Shown one piece after another: positions 1 to 10,860 of a stretch of DNA of 64,000 nucleotides. The notes beneath the pieces are model-generated. The model had not been told where the DNA came from, made no database searches, and saw nothing but the letters and a program-made list of their open reading frames with translations. Within the stretch, counting starts at the first letter, position 1. Every line of letters begins with the position of its first letter. The position numbers and the translations under genes are program-made. The stretch covers positions 7,380,676 through 7,444,675 of the forward strand of contig CM030933.1 in NCBI GenBank assembly GCA_018136815.1. Reading direction: 5' to 3'. The DNA is from Isochrysis galbana (lineage: Eukaryota; Haptophyta; Isochrysidales; Isochrysidaceae).

Positions 1-123
1 GAGCTACCGGGGGACCGAGAAAATCCCCCGAGAGCTATCGGGGGATAGCTCCTGGGGGGTGCCGTAAGCGGACCCCCCGATAGCTATCGGGGGAAGAGGA
101 AATCCCCCGATAGCAAACGGGGG
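1..123. repeat. Array of imperfect palindromes (left)
   Basis: Four units share the core CCCCCGATAGC followed by its near-complement GGGGG, at about 1-13 (partial), 24-44, 73-94 and 103-123. The best unit, 73-94, contains the perfect palindrome CCCCCGATAGCTATCGGGGG. Units are separated by 10-30 bases of A/G-rich or unrelated sequence. The same motif forms a second array at 9211-9364, on the other side of the LTR element. Function unknown. Confidence 0.75.
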
Positions 124-315
124 GTTCCTCCTCTCTTTGGCTCGCTCTCCTTCTCTCTCTCTTCCCCCCTCCTATCCTCTGTTCTCCTTTCTCCTCTTTT
201 CTCTGTTCTCTTTCTCCCACGTAAAAATAGTTTTTAAAACTTAGAGTATCTAACAGCTAACAGTTTTAGAAATGACATAAAGTTACTAGGATTAATATTA
301 AAATATAATACATAA
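124..315. other. CT-rich tract then AT-rich flank
   Basis: From 124 to about 220 the sequence is pyrimidine-rich (TCTC and TTCTC runs). From 221 to 315 it becomes AT-rich and abuts the retroelement. The order palindromes, CT tract, AT-rich DNA is mirrored on the right side of the element. No gene is seen. Confidence 0.6.
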
Positions 316-320
316 GTACA
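316..320. repeat. Target-site duplication, left copy
   Basis: GTACA immediately precedes the TG terminus of the left LTR. The same five bases follow the CA terminus of the right LTR at 8289-8293. A 5-bp duplication is usual for Ty3/Gypsy integrases. Confidence 0.85.
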
Positions 321-1173
321 TGACGAATTGGGCTGGCCCACAGGGCCTGAGGGCAATGAGGAAGGATGCATGCCGGCGGCAGGCGCGGCGGAGGAGACGA
401 CTTCAGAGGTGCTGACGGGCTGAAGCCCGTCAGCAGAGGAAGGCGGGCAGGCGGGCTTGAGCGAGGGCGAGGACGGCGGCGAAAGCGACATGGAACGAGC
501 GGCGAAAGGCGAGGGTGAGTGTGAGGAGGGCTGTGGTGGCAGGGGCTGGCGAGGCGAGGAGGGATTGTAGGGTCTGAGTGTTACGAGAGCGAGAGCGACG
601 AGAGCGAGAGCGACGACGGATGACGACTGGCGACAGGCCGACGGACAAAGACACCCAGGAAAACACCCCGACTCTCGCCCCACGACTTTCTCACATAACT
701 CGACTGAAATCAAACCCAAACACTCCGATCAGACAACAACGGACGACGATCAAAGGGCGATCTGTCGGCGATCTTGTCTGGAACGGGAATCGCACCATAA
801 CGGAATCGAGGGGCAATCTTGCTACGCAGGATTCCAAGAGACCTACCAAATAAGACGAAAGGAGTGCGATGTGCCTAAGGGGGAGATGCGAAGAGGTCGC
901 AAATTAAACCTGATTGCCCCCAGAAGCAGATAAAGAACCGCAGGGGAGATAGCAAATTAAACCTATCTGCGAGGCGCCTGGGAGGAAGAGAGGTGGGGAA
1001 ACTTCCCTTCTCTTTCGAGAGAAAGAGAGAGAGAGCGCTCCACAACCCCCGATCCCATGCATCCAAGCGAAGCTTTTGACCGAGAACGCGAGAAAGCAGA
1101 GAATTATAACGATAAATACCGAACGACGAAGAGAAGAGCGAAGCCTAACGAGTGTCGATTCGCGAATGCGACA
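321..1173 (-). repeat. 3' LTR of the Gypsy element
   Basis: On the plus strand it starts TGACGAATTG and ends GCGACA, so on the element strand it begins TGTCGC. Positions 471-1173 repeat at 7586-8288 with a constant offset of 7115 and no indel. Positions 321-470 have no partner at the 5' end. A diverged relative of the whole LTR lies at 26603-28128. Confidence 0.92.
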
Positions 1174-1183
1174 CCCCCCTGCT
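1174..1183 (-). other. Polypurine tract
   Basis: On the minus strand AGCAGGGGGG immediately precedes the TGTCGC start of the 3' LTR, the expected position and composition of the plus-strand DNA primer of an LTR retroelement. The same GGGGGG/TGTCGC arrangement occurs near 28129 and 38996. Confidence 0.8.
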
Positions 1184-1429
1184 AGGATCGAGCGTCCCGC
1201 GAGGAAAAGAAGAGAACCTAACGGATGGCGGAGAGCTCCAAACAAGCCACGAGAAAGGCAGAAGAGCAATCCTCAACGAGACCGAACGAGCCCAGAGCGA
1301 ATGAACGAATAAATTCGAAGAGCGAATGAAACATTTAATCCGAAGAGCGAATGAAACAATAAATCCGAATGGATAGAGAGCCACGCGCCCAACGCCGAAC
1401 CAAGACGGAAGACGTGATGAGCGACGCAC

Positions 1430-1660
1430 CGAGAAGTTACGAACAATCGAGGACCGATGAGAACGCAGAACGACGAGAATCGAGAATCGAGAGTCGAGAG
1501 CGAGAAACGAAGAACGCGGAACGACGAGAATCGAGAATCGAGATCGAGAGCGAGAAACGAAGAACGATAAGAACGCGGAACGATGAGAATCGAGAATCGA
1601 GAATCGAAGAACGAACGACGAACGACGAACGACGAACTATAAGAATAGTGCGCGGCGATC
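1430..1660. repeat. GAATCGAGA / GAACGACGA minisatellite
   Basis: Short A/G-rich units (GAATCGAGAATCGAGA, GAGCGAGAAACGAAGAACG) recur many times between the pol stop and the 3' LTR. This is noncoding DNA of the retrotransposon. Long reading frames on both strands here come from the repeat composition. Confidence 0.7.
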
Positions 1661-2161
1661 GAAGAGACAAGGGGTACCACACCCGTCCGGACGATGAGGT
1701 GTAGAATCGGCGGCCGGCGCGGCAGACCGCAGGACTCAACGCTGCAACCCATCCCCTTCTCTCTTTTACGAGAGTTTTACCTGGATGTTTGGGCGGTGTG
1801 GCGGCACCCAAGTTACAACGCGGCGTCTCCTGTTCTTCGATATATGAGTAGTCGAACAGCCAACGGCGAAAGGCGGCGAGATATCACGACGGGCTCGGCA
1901 CGTCACTCGCGAGCTAAACGACGAGGTACGGGGGTCTCCTGACAGAGCGCAGCGAAAGGGGAGGGAGATCCATCCTCCGTGGTCGAAAGGGGGGGCGAGC
2001 CATACCTCTCTTCCCGCGGGGGGAACTATTCGGCGGCCGCGGGGGGGAAATTCGGCGACCGCGGGGGGGAACTGGAAAAGAATTCCCGTACGTTCCCGTA
2101 CCGCGATCAAACGTAAACGACGGCGTTGATAGATATCGGGGGGGCGTGACAGTCGCGACTG

Positions 2162-5100
2162 TCAGAAGAACGCAGAGGGTGTATCGAGGAGAGAGACGAG
2201 GGTGCGATCCGATGGCGACAGGCGTGCGAGAGCCTCGGAGCGACAGCGAACGAAGGTAGGCGAGGCAAGGGCAGCGTGCGCAAATGCGTGGGAGCCAAAC
2301 CACGGCGACCGACGCGACGACCCAGACGAATACCACCACTGCCCGAGGACGAAGACCGCGTGCTGCGGCCGCATCATTGGACCTGCAGGGTTGGCAACAG
2401 ACGGGCGGGCTGAGACGGGCGAATGGGAGACATGAGCAACGGGGCCACTGTGCGAGGACGGTGCGAGGCGAGGCGAGCGGCGCGGGGCCTGATGATCCAA
2501 GCCGGTGGTCTCGGATCCCACGGGAGCTTCGATCGCGTGCGACGTCGGCGGGGCTGAGACGGTCTGAGATTGTGATTCTGCAGCCCGCTTTCTCATCTGA
2601 GGCTTACGAAGAAGCGGGAAGGGGTGAGCATCATCATAGGCGGTGACGAGCGACTCGCAGCGGCGAAGCAATTCGGCTAGCGGCTCCCATGTGGCCGCAG
2701 CTTTCGCGTAACCACGCCACTTGACGAGATACTGCCTGGAATCACCTCGACCCTTGCGGTCAAGGAGTGAATCCACCAGATACTCATCTGTTTGGACAGG
2801 ATCTTCATCTGTGAGGGTATAGTAGGGACGGAGGTTAGTCACATGCACCTCCTCGGAGAGGAGGCGATTTTCTTGGTCGCGTAGTCGGTAGCGGCCAGCG
2901 CCAAGCGCCTCAGCAATGCGGTATGGTCCGCTGTAGTGGTAGAGGAGCTTGTTGCGGTGTCCTGGAATTTTGCGAACCACCCTATCACCTGGAGCGAATT
3001 GGATGGGGGGAGAGTGAGTGCGTAGCGTGTCGGCTAGTGCGTCGGCTTGAGATTCTAAAGTTGCATCATAAGCCGCGGCCCACGCCGCCTTTAAACGACA
3101 ATGCATTTTCCAAGCGTACGAGCGAATTTCCTGAGGTAACTCGGGAGGCGGGCCAGTGTCAGGTGGATCAGAAAGCTGGGCAGGCAGGCGAAGCTCACGG
3201 CCATAGAGCAAGGCAGCAGGCGACATGCGGGTAATGCGATTGGCGGAAGCGCGCATGCTCATTAGAAAGAACGGAAGATGATCGACCCAATGGCCGCCGC
3301 CTTCATCGGTAGCGCGAGCCATGTTGATCAAGGTCTGCTGAGCTCGTTCCACCAGGCCCACGCTCTCGTGATGATGAGGAGTGCTCGGCCGTAGGTCGGT
3401 GCCGGTGCGCTCGAGGATGATCGAGGTGAGTTGACTAGCGAGGTTGCTGCCGGAGTCCGAGCGAAGTTGCCTTGGTACTCCGTGCCGAGAAACGACGTAT
3501 GACATGAAGGCGTGAAGTGCGTCGGCACTCGAGGGGTCGCCGTTGTGAGGGGCCGCCTCGATCCAACGAGTGAGCGAGTCAACGAAAACGAGGAGCTTGT
3601 CGAAGCCTCGAGAGCCCTTGATGAAGTCGTGCGTAGGAGCCATCGAGACGACGTCGCAGAAGACGATGTCGAACGGATAGGCGCCGACCTGCGGTCCCTT
3701 TGGATCTGCGAGGTGACGGAAGGGAGGCTTAGCTAAAGTGCATTCATGGCATTGGCGAACGTGCTCACAGACGTCTGCGTTCATCCCAGGCCAAAAATAT
3801 CGGTCGCGTAAAAGGCGCGCCATCCGGTTGTCGCCGAGGTGGCACAGGTGGTCGTGAAAGGCTTCAAGGTAGGCACGGCGCATCGTCTTCGGCACGTAGA
3901 GGCAGAGCTTCTCGCCATCTCTCGTCGGCACTCGCCGGTAGAGTAGTCCAGATCGCAACAGGCATCGCGAGGATTCGCGACTGAGCCAGCGCAAACGACG
4001 GTGATCGAGATCGGGGTTGTGGGGAGACGAGGAGAGGAAGCGAATGAGGTCGTGGCAGTCGGGGTCCTCGGCCTGTGCCTCCTTGAGCGCCTCGGCGTTG
4101 GGTGTACCGACGTCGAGGTAGGAGAGGTTGATAGAATCCCTGGTCGTAGAGGACAACCTGGACGACCGTTCGTCGGCTTGCAGACTGGATGCCGTTGTGG
4201 TACGAGAACGAGAGGCGGCGACAACTTGCCGCTGCCCATCCGATGCTGTGGTGGAGCGAGAGTTAGGAACGACGGCGGCTAGCAGCTGCCCACCCCCCTG
4301 CTTAGGAGCGGACGTCTCCGACGTTCCATCGTCTGCCGCCACCAAGCGTGACACGCCATCTGCATCTTTGTGATTAGCACCCGGCTTGTGCTCGACGGTG
4401 AAGCGATACTCCGACAACTTGAGTGCCCATCGCATCAGGCGCGACGCCGGCCCACCCTGGACGGTGTCCTTCATGGTGTGCAACCAACGGAGAGCTTGGT
4501 GATCAATGACGAGGCGGAAGTGTCGGCCCCAAAGGTACGGTCGCCAAGTACGAATACTTTCCAGGGCAGCGAGAAGCTCCACCTCGGTGGTGGTCCAATG
4601 ACGCTCCGCGGCGGTAAGACGGCGACCGTAATACGCGACGACATGCTCGTGCCCGTGGTCGTCAATTTGCGACAGGACTCCGCCGATACCCAGAGTACTG
4701 GCCGCGTCCGTCTTGACGATGAACTCCTTGTCGTGACGAGGCGCAGCCAACACTGGAGCAGACGTGATGAGATCGATGAGGCGGCGGATCGCGGTCTGGC
4801 ACTCAGGTGACTGAGAGACGGTGGCCACATCGACACCCGTACGCGTGAGGTCGGTGAGAGGGGCCGCGACGTGCGCGAAGCCCTTGATGAACCGACGGTA
4901 GTACGAGCAAAGACCGAGAAACGAGCGGACCTTTTCGAGCGAGTTGATGTGACGCGGATCGATCGAGCGTACCGCCTCGACTTTCTTGGGGTCCATCTCG
5001 AGACCACGACGAGAAACGACGTGCCCGAGGTACTCGCCCTTGATAGCGAACAAGATGCACTTGGAGGCCTTACATGAGAGACCGGCCCATCGGAGCCGTT

Positions 5101-7834
5101 CGAGGACGAGGTCGAGACGATGGAGCATCTGCTCGAAGGAGGCGTCGATGCGTTCCTCAAGAGTGCTGCCTGTACCTGTCGACCAAATCCCGATGTCGTC
5201 CAGGTACGGCATGCAAATTTCCCATGCGAGGCCTTGGAGCACCGCGTCCATGAGACGGCACATGTAGGAAGGGCCGGATTGGACGCCGAACGGGAGGTAA
5301 TTGAACTCGTACTTCTGGCGGTGGGTGCAGAACGCCGTGATGGGCTTGTCCTCCTCCTTGATAGGCAGGCACCAGAAGCCGGAGGCCAGATCGAGCAGAC
5401 AAAGAAAAAGAGAATCTCGAGAACCTTGGCCTCGAGATAGACGGTCGATAGCCTCGACGGTGAGCGGTAGAGGGCTGTCCGAGATGCGAAGCTTCGAGTT
5501 CGTGTCCCGATAGTCGACGCAGAAGCGAACGGATCCGTCTTTCTTGCCGACGAGAACAACCCGCGAAGCCCATGGCGAATTGGACTTACGAATGATGCCT
5601 GCCGCCTCCATCTCGGCGACGTGCTTGTCGACGATGGCACGGCCCTCGTCGCCCATCTTGGACGGAGCGTGCCGGTGGGCTGTAGCGCCGGGGAGGAGAG
5701 GCAGCTCGACCTCCATGACGTGCGTGTGCCGAGGGTTCTTCGGGTCGAGGGCGAACGCGTCGATATGCCGTGCCAACAGGTAGCGTACGCGTTGCTTCTG
5801 GGACGGCGACAATTGCTCGTCGGGATCGATGGTGATAGCGTTCAGGAGCGCGCGCTGTGCCTCGGTGAGCGAGGACTCGGGGTCGTCTCCTTCACCGGCA
5901 GCAGTTGACCGCGCTTCGTGCAGCTTGTACTCGATGTGGGCCGACGCCACCGGCGAGTACGCTGGAAGGGTTACAGGACGTGGCGCCAAGTTCCAGACCG
6001 TGATCAACACCTCCCCTTCCGGAGTGGGGGTTTCGACGCTGGTGGCGACCATTGGAGGAGAATCGAGACCGTCACGAGGCGGTAGACGGTCGACGAGGAT
6101 GGCGGAGTCGGGGTAGTTCTCGATGATCTCCAGCGGCAGGCGAACGGAGAACGTACCCCTCGATCGCGAGGGGATAGTGATAGGCTGCCTGGTGTACAGA
6201 GCAAACTCTTTCGACGCAGCGGCCGACGTGGAGACGTCGGCGAAGAGTGGCTCAATTTCGACGGCGGCAGACGAGCGGGAAGGAGACGAAGGCGGACTAC
6301 GAGTGAAGTCGAGACGAGGGGGTGGCTCAAGCTCGGGATCGAGGGGCGGCAATGGAACCGAAGTCGGCATCGCCGGCGGCGACGCGTCGTGAGCCTGGCA
6401 GGATGAGAGATCGTCCGCAATGGGGACGAGCGGCGAGTCATCCGGCTGAGGTGAGTCGGCGGAGATCATAGCGACTAACGGTGCCGAAGAGAGACGAGGG
6501 CGAGTGGACACGAGGGATGGAACACGACGATTGTTGACTACAAGGGTCAAGCGGCCATCACGTTTCGCATCAGGCGACAGTTCGATACAGGCGGCGTATG
6601 CTTCCAGGAAATCGTTTCCCAGGAGAAGCATAGGCGCGCCTTCGACGACGAGAAAGCGGTGCCGAAATTCGACGCCGGAGAGGGAGAAAACCAACGTAGC
6701 GTAGCCGCGAGTTCGAAGGGGGTTACCATCCGGTCCGACAACGGCAGGTCGGTCCGAAGCGCGTTCGATCAAGACGCAAGCGTCGCGGGGCAATGCAGCC
6801 AACAACTCGGTGGTCACAACCGAGGGGCCGGCTCCCGTGTCGGCGAGAGTCTTGTTGACGGCGAGAGCGGAATCGACGATATAACGAGTAGGGCCCGTAG
6901 CGGATTGACGGCAGACGATAAGATCGCGAACATATAGGCAGTGACGGGGGTAGAGGCTCGGCGGCGTGTCGGAGACAAGCCTCGCCGGTACCTCCCTGGT
7001 CACAGAAGCGACAACAGCAGGAAGGCTGAGAGCAGGCGTGAAGCCCGAGGGAACGAAGGCGGCGTGCCGCTGCTTATGGTCGGCGATGACCTCAGCAACT
7101 GAGCGGCGAGCGGGGCGGTCGAGCGGAGGCAGCGGCGGATGCAGGTCTGGCAAGGCACCCACGCCTAGGCGAGATGGCGGTGTCGGAAGCAGAGCGAGGC
7201 GTTCCTGGCCGGACCAGGTTAGGCGCAAGGCGGCATGCCAGCCCTCCGGCGTGAACGTGTCCGGAAACGAAACGGAGGCGCACGTCTCCAAGAGAGGAGG
7301 CATCGGCACGAACGGCGACGAGGACGAGGGAGAGGGAGGGGGAGCAAGGATCGGCAACGGCTCCTCCTCCACCGCAGACGAGTGAAGGCTGACTTCCGCA
7401 TCGAGAGCCGACGCTAACGACGGAGACAACGGCAACCAGGCATACGATATCGAGCCTTGCGTCCCGCGTACCGCCGTCCATACACGCCAGCGGTTGCGGA
7501 CCTTGCGAATCATCCGAGCGGGACGGACGGGTAACAACGGCGAGCGGGGCGACCCTAGCCACGGCCGCCACTCCATATCAATCGCGGACGGCGGCGAAAG
7601 CGACATGGAACGAGCGGCGAAAGGCGAGGGTGAGTGTGAGGAGGGCTGTGGTGGCAGGGGCTGGCGAGGCGAGGAGGGATTGTAGGGTCTGAGTGTTACG
7701 AGAGCGAGAGCGACGAGAGCGAGAGCGACGACGGATGACGACTGGCGACAGGCCGACGGACAAAGACACCCAGGAAAACACCCCGACTCTCGCCCCACGA
7801 CTTTCTCACATAACTCGACTGAAATCAAACCCAA
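2162..7834 (-). CDS. Ty3/Gypsy pol polyprotein with chromodomain
   Basis: An uninterrupted frame of 1890 residues. In order: retroviral-type aspartic protease with DTGA at about 332-335; reverse transcriptase with the YLDD active site at about 877-880; RNase H beginning near KTDAAS (about 1041); integrase HHCC zinc finger (about 1327-1365) and a DDE core (Asp about 1394 and 1460, Glu about 1496); chromodomain with EYLVDSLLDRK and YLVKWRGY (about 1684-1735). The first roughly 83 residues are translated LTR sequence created by the deletion that fused LTR and pol, so the natural start is missing. No gag zinc knuckle is present. It would copy the RNA and integrate the cDNA, with the chromodomain guiding insertion to marked chromatin (family knowledge). 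With no primer-binding site or gag, this copy is probably not autonomous. Confidence 0.93.
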   Translation of the reverse strand: MGLISVELCEKVVGRESGCFPGCLCPSACRQSSSVVALALVALALVTLRPYNPSSPRQPLPPQPSSHSPSPFAARSMSLSPPSAIDMEWRPWLGSPRSPLLPVRPARMIRKVRNRWRVWTAVRGTQGSISYAWLPLSPSLASALDAEVSLHSSAVEEEPLPILAPPPSPSSSSPFVPMPPLLETCASVSFPDTFTPEGWHAALRLTWSGQERLALLPTPPSRLGVGALPDLHPPLPPLDRPARRSVAEVIADHKQRHAAFVPSGFTPALSLPAVVASVTREVPARLVSDTPPSLYPRHCLYVRDLIVCRQSATGPTRYIVDSALAVNKTLADTGAGPSVVTTELLAALPRDACVLIERASDRPAVVGPDGNPLRTRGYATLVFSLSGVEFRHRFLVVEGAPMLLLGNDFLEAYAACIELSPDAKRDGRLTLVVNNRRVPSLVSTRPRLSSAPLVAMISADSPQPDDSPLVPIADDLSSCQAHDASPPAMPTSVPLPPLDPELEPPPRLDFTRSPPSSPSRSSAAVEIEPLFADVSTSAAASKEFALYTRQPITIPSRSRGTFSVRLPLEIIENYPDSAILVDRLPPRDGLDSPPMVATSVETPTPEGEVLITVWNLAPRPVTLPAYSPVASAHIEYKLHEARSTAAGEGDDPESSLTEAQRALLNAITIDPDEQLSPSQKQRVRYLLARHIDAFALDPKNPRHTHVMEVELPLLPGATAHRHAPSKMGDEGRAIVDKHVAEMEAAGIIRKSNSPWASRVVLVGKKDGSVRFCVDYRDTNSKLRISDSPLPLTVEAIDRLSRGQGSRDSLFLCLLDLASGFWCLPIKEEDKPITAFCTHRQKYEFNYLPFGVQSGPSYMCRLMDAVLQGLAWEICMPYLDDIGIWSTGTGSTLEERIDASFEQMLHRLDLVLERLRWAGLSCKASKCILFAIKGEYLGHVVSRRGLEMDPKKVEAVRSIDPRHINSLEKVRSFLGLCSYYRRFIKGFAHVAAPLTDLTRTGVDVATVSQSPECQTAIRRLIDLITSAPVLAAPRHDKEFIVKTDAASTLGIGGVLSQIDDHGHEHVVAYYGRRLTAAERHWTTTEVELLAALESIRTWRPYLWGRHFRLVIDHQALRWLHTMKDTVQGGPASRLMRWALKLSEYRFTVEHKPGANHKDADGVSRLVAADDGTSETSAPKQGGGQLLAAVVPNSRSTTASDGQRQVVAASRSRTTTASSLQADERSSRLSSTTRDSINLSYLDVGTPNAEALKEAQAEDPDCHDLIRFLSSSPHNPDLDHRRLRWLSRESSRCLLRSGLLYRRVPTRDGEKLCLYVPKTMRRAYLEAFHDHLCHLGDNRMARLLRDRYFWPGMNADVCEHVRQCHECTLAKPPFRHLADPKGPQVGAYPFDIVFCDVVSMAPTHDFIKGSRGFDKLLVFVDSLTRWIEAAPHNGDPSSADALHAFMSYVVSRHGVPRQLRSDSGSNLASQLTSIILERTGTDLRPSTPHHHESVGLVERAQQTLINMARATDEGGGHWVDHLPFFLMSMRASANRITRMSPAALLYGRELRLPAQLSDPPDTGPPPELPQEIRSYAWKMHCRLKAAWAAAYDATLESQADALADTLRTHSPPIQFAPGDRVVRKIPGHRNKLLYHYSGPYRIAEALGAGRYRLRDQENRLLSEEVHVTNLRPYYTLTDEDPVQTDEYLVDSLLDRKGRGDSRQYLVKWRGYAKAAATWEPLAELLRRCESLVTAYDDAHPFPLLRKPQMRKRAAESQSQTVSAPPTSHAIEAPVGSETTGLDHQAPRRSPRLAPSSHSGPVAHVSHSPVSARPSVANPAGPMMRPQHAVFVLGQWWYSSGSSRRSPWFGSHAFAHAALASPTFVRCRSEALARLSPSDRTLVSLLDTPSAFF

Positions 7835-8288
7835 ACACTCCGATCAGACAACAACGGACGACGATCAAAGGGCGATCTGTCGGCGATCTTGTCTGGAACG
7901 GGAATCGCACCATAACGGAATCGAGGGGCAATCTTGCTACGCAGGATTCCAAGAGACCTACCAAATAAGACGAAAGGAGTGCGATGTGCCTAAGGGGGAG
8001 ATGCGAAGAGGTCGCAAATTAAACCTGATTGCCCCCAGAAGCAGATAAAGAACCGCAGGGGAGATAGCAAATTAAACCTATCTGCGAGGCGCCTGGGAGG
8101 AAGAGAGGTGGGGAAACTTCCCTTCTCTTTCGAGAGAAAGAGAGAGAGAGCGCTCCACAACCCCCGATCCCATGCATCCAAGCGAAGCTTTTGACCGAGA
8201 ACGCGAGAAAGCAGAGAATTATAACGATAAATACCGAACGACGAAGAGAAGAGCGAAGCCTAACGAGTGTCGATTCGCGAATGCGACA
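7586..8288 (-). repeat. 5' LTR of the Gypsy element, truncated
   Basis: It matches 471-1173 base for base in the parts compared and begins TGTCGC on the minus strand at 8288. The last 150 bp expected before the primer-binding site are absent. The match stops at 7586, and position 7585 already belongs to the pol frame. Confidence 0.9.
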
Positions 8289-8293
8289 GTACA
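8289..8293. repeat. Target-site duplication, right copy
   Basis: GTACA, identical to 316-320, directly outside the CA/TG boundary of the 5' LTR. Confidence 0.85.
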
Positions 8294-8888
8294 ATATGGT
8301 AATTAAATTAAACACGTAATATAAAAATATAAAAAAATAAAAAATCTAACCAAAAATTCAAGTTATTAAATTAAACATCGTCGGTCATTTTGATCTCGTC
8401 AAGTAAAATATTAATATTTAAGAATATTTACTACAAAATATATAAAAACCACAAAAAACCAAATAAAATTTACGACTATTATGTGTTTATTCAAACGACG
8501 CTATGACTATAAGTCTTCATTTTAAACTAAGGTTTACTAAGATAATTACGATCAAGTTATAATTTGTAATTCAACATTTTTAAGGATCAAATTTATTGTC
8601 ACTAAATAATAATTTTATTCCTATTACTTCACTAAACTTTAATTTGAATAATTCATTGAAAAGTGTATTTTCGTAAAAAATATTATAATTGAAAAGTGTA
8701 TTTTCGTGAAAATATTATAATAAATTATAATTAATTAATTTATTGAAATTATCCCATACGCTAATTCCGTTTTTGATTTTTATTCGAATAATTATTCATT
8801 GAAAAAGTATATAGTATATTTTCGTAAAAATATTACAATAAATTATATTAAATTTTAGCTCATTCCGTTTTTGATTTTTTATTATTCG
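8294..8888. other. AT-rich island without genes
   Basis: Composition drops sharply to mostly A and T, in contrast to the GC-rich surroundings. Short phrases recur, such as TTGAAAAGTGTATTTTCGT at about 8655 and 8690, and CATTCCGTTTTTGATTTTTAT-like text at about 8765 and 8861. No coding frame or RNA gene is recognised. Confidence 0.7.
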
Positions 8889-8896
8889 AATAATTA

Positions 8897-9197
<301 letters not shown>

Positions 9198-9210
9198 AGC
9201 GCCTGGGGGC

Positions 9211-9364
9211 TCGAGGACGGCCCCCCGATAGCTACTGGGGGCCGTCGTTTCCCCCCGATAGCAAACGGGGGTAATCTCTCGCTCCCGATAGCAAACGGGG
9301 GCCCGCCTTAAAACGCGATAGCTCCCCGGGGCATCAAAAATCCCCCGATAGCTCTCAGGGGATT
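9211..9364. repeat. Array of imperfect palindromes (right)
   Basis: Five units with the core CCCCCGATAGC...GGGGG lie at about 9211-9240, 9251-9271, 9284-9303, 9313-9334 and 9341-9362. They are the same motif as at 1-123. Inner triplets vary (TAC, AAA, TCC, TCT) while the arms stay mostly paired. Confidence 0.7.
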
Positions 9365-9429
9365 GTCTGGCGAAGTAAGTTAAGTAAGTCGGCGCGGGGA
9401 GGGGTGGGGAGCGGGGCGCGCGCTCGATG

Positions 9430-9464
9430 CTCCATGACCCTATCGTTTTAACGATAGTTGGCAT
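9430..9464 (+). mobile_element. 3'-type terminal hairpin of a short retroelement
   Basis: CCATGACCCTATCGTTTTAACGATAG contains the perfect stem CTATCGTT/AACGATAG. It corresponds to the hairpin that ends the complete elements at 39646-40506 and 53487-54319 (CTATCAG-TTTTA-CTGATAG type). Only this end was recognised here. Confidence 0.5.
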
Positions 9465-9465
9465 C

Positions 9466-10860
9466 TACGCTAGAAAAGAACCCTTCGTAGCGCGGCGTGA
9501 AAAGAGGCCCGCGGCCGACGGCAGGAAGCGGGCAGAGGGCAGCGGTAGTTAGTTAGTAACCTGAATCTTCACAAGTTTTTTTTCGAATGCCGGAGGGCCC
9601 AGGGGGGAGCGGCAGCTCTCCCGCCGGAGCCGGAGCTGGAGTTAACAGGTCTTCTTGCCCGCCCTCTGTCAAAGGAAAACGATGGGGCGGTCATACATAA
9701 TATGTCATACCCATACAGCCTCTCAAAAACAGGTCAAAATTTCAACGAGCTCTATAGGTCACAAAACTTTCAGCTAAGGCTAGTACAAATAATGAGATAA
9801 TGAGGAGGTGCACATATCTGATCTGAAGTCCTTTAGGGCTCTTAGGGCTGTTAATGTTAGGCGGCCCGGGGCGGCCATGCAAATGCAAAAACCCCGCGGC
9901 GGATGCGCGGATGCGCAAAACAAGCGCTAACTAAGCGAGACTGAAACCTCAGGTTCGGTGTTGTCTCCCGTGCTCTTGACCGGGCCCTCGTGCGATTGCC
10001 TGCGCAGCGCGCTGCGGCGCCGCACGCAGGCCCACGGCCCGGGCGGCTGCACCAAGCACATGACATACACATACACAAGACACAAGCGCAAGCGGGCAAG
10101 AAGCGCCAGCCGTGGCGACCGAGAACCCGTTGGTGGCGCACAAAAACAATAAATCGCACAATAGCCACATAAGTACATAATGGCCTGGAAGATACTTCAC
10201 CATTCCCACAGGAGCCCAAGGTCCCGCGCCAAGGAGTCTCTCCCTTGGTCGCTCACAAGGAGCAAGGAGACTCAAGAGTCTCCGCCGCCAGCAATTCCGT
10301 GCACCTTACAACGCACAGACCACAGAAAATAGAACACGACTCTTATGGCGGGGATGGGATTCGAGGAGGACAGAACATTGTCGCTGCAGGTCCCCACATT
10401 TCGCAAGACAACACTTAGCACGGAGATCCTCTTATGTCAATCACATGGACGAGGCGTCTCCCGAGAGCAACGGATCGCTCCGGAGCGGCACCGAGGGCGA
10501 AATGTGCATCAATCCACTTTGATAGTAGAATAGATATCTCCGTGCCTAGGTCATGAATGACACGACTGGCCATACAGAAACGACGTCCGGAAGGTTCGCT
10601 GCTTCCTTCGTCGCTTGCTGAGCATGCCTCACCTAGTTTGTGTTGATCACTATGGGTTTGCGGTCGTGCAACCTTCCTCACTATGCTTTCCGCTTAAAGC
10701 AGGCGCGATGCTTTGCGCTTGAAGCAGACGCGGGCAGCAAGTGCACACTTGGAAGCTGAACGTTGCCGAAAAGGGGTTCAAAGGTCAGCACCATCGAGCA
10801 GGTGGTACATCAAAGTGGCTGGAAGTTAATACACCCCACAGTCTCGCATTCCGTACGCAA
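9466..10860. other. Intergenic, no confident gene
   Basis: It includes CTGAATCTTCACAAGTTTTTTTT at about 9561-9583, a diverged relative of the A/T-run terminus of the short retroelements. Open frames on the minus strand at 9857-10275 and 10415-10681 show no recognisable domain and no supporting splice structure. The 10415-10681 frame lies about 160 bases from the gene in the next block and could be an unrecognised exon. Confidence 0.4.

Larger units (their letters stand above)
321..8288 (-). mobile_element. Ty3/Gypsy chromovirus-like LTR retrotransposon, gag-deleted
   Basis: The element reads on the minus strand. Its boundaries are set by TG...CA termini and the GTACA duplications at 316-320 and 8289-8293. 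The 3' LTR is 321-1173 (853 bp). The 5' copy is only 7586-8288 (703 bp) and lacks the counterpart of 321-470. A polypurine tract (GGGGGG on the minus strand) adjoins the 3' LTR. Internal DNA encodes protease, reverse transcriptase, RNase H, integrase and a chromodomain, which places it among the chromoviruses. No CCHC gag zinc knuckle was found, and the end of the 5' LTR runs straight into the pol reading frame. I infer one deletion that removed U5, the primer-binding site and gag. The LTR copies agree wherever I compared them, which suggests a recent insertion. Confidence 0.93.

Noticed and set aside
1-123. CRISPR-like array of spaced palindromes
   Set aside because: Units and spacings are irregular, spacers are short and purine-rich, and the genome is eukaryotic; no cas genes.
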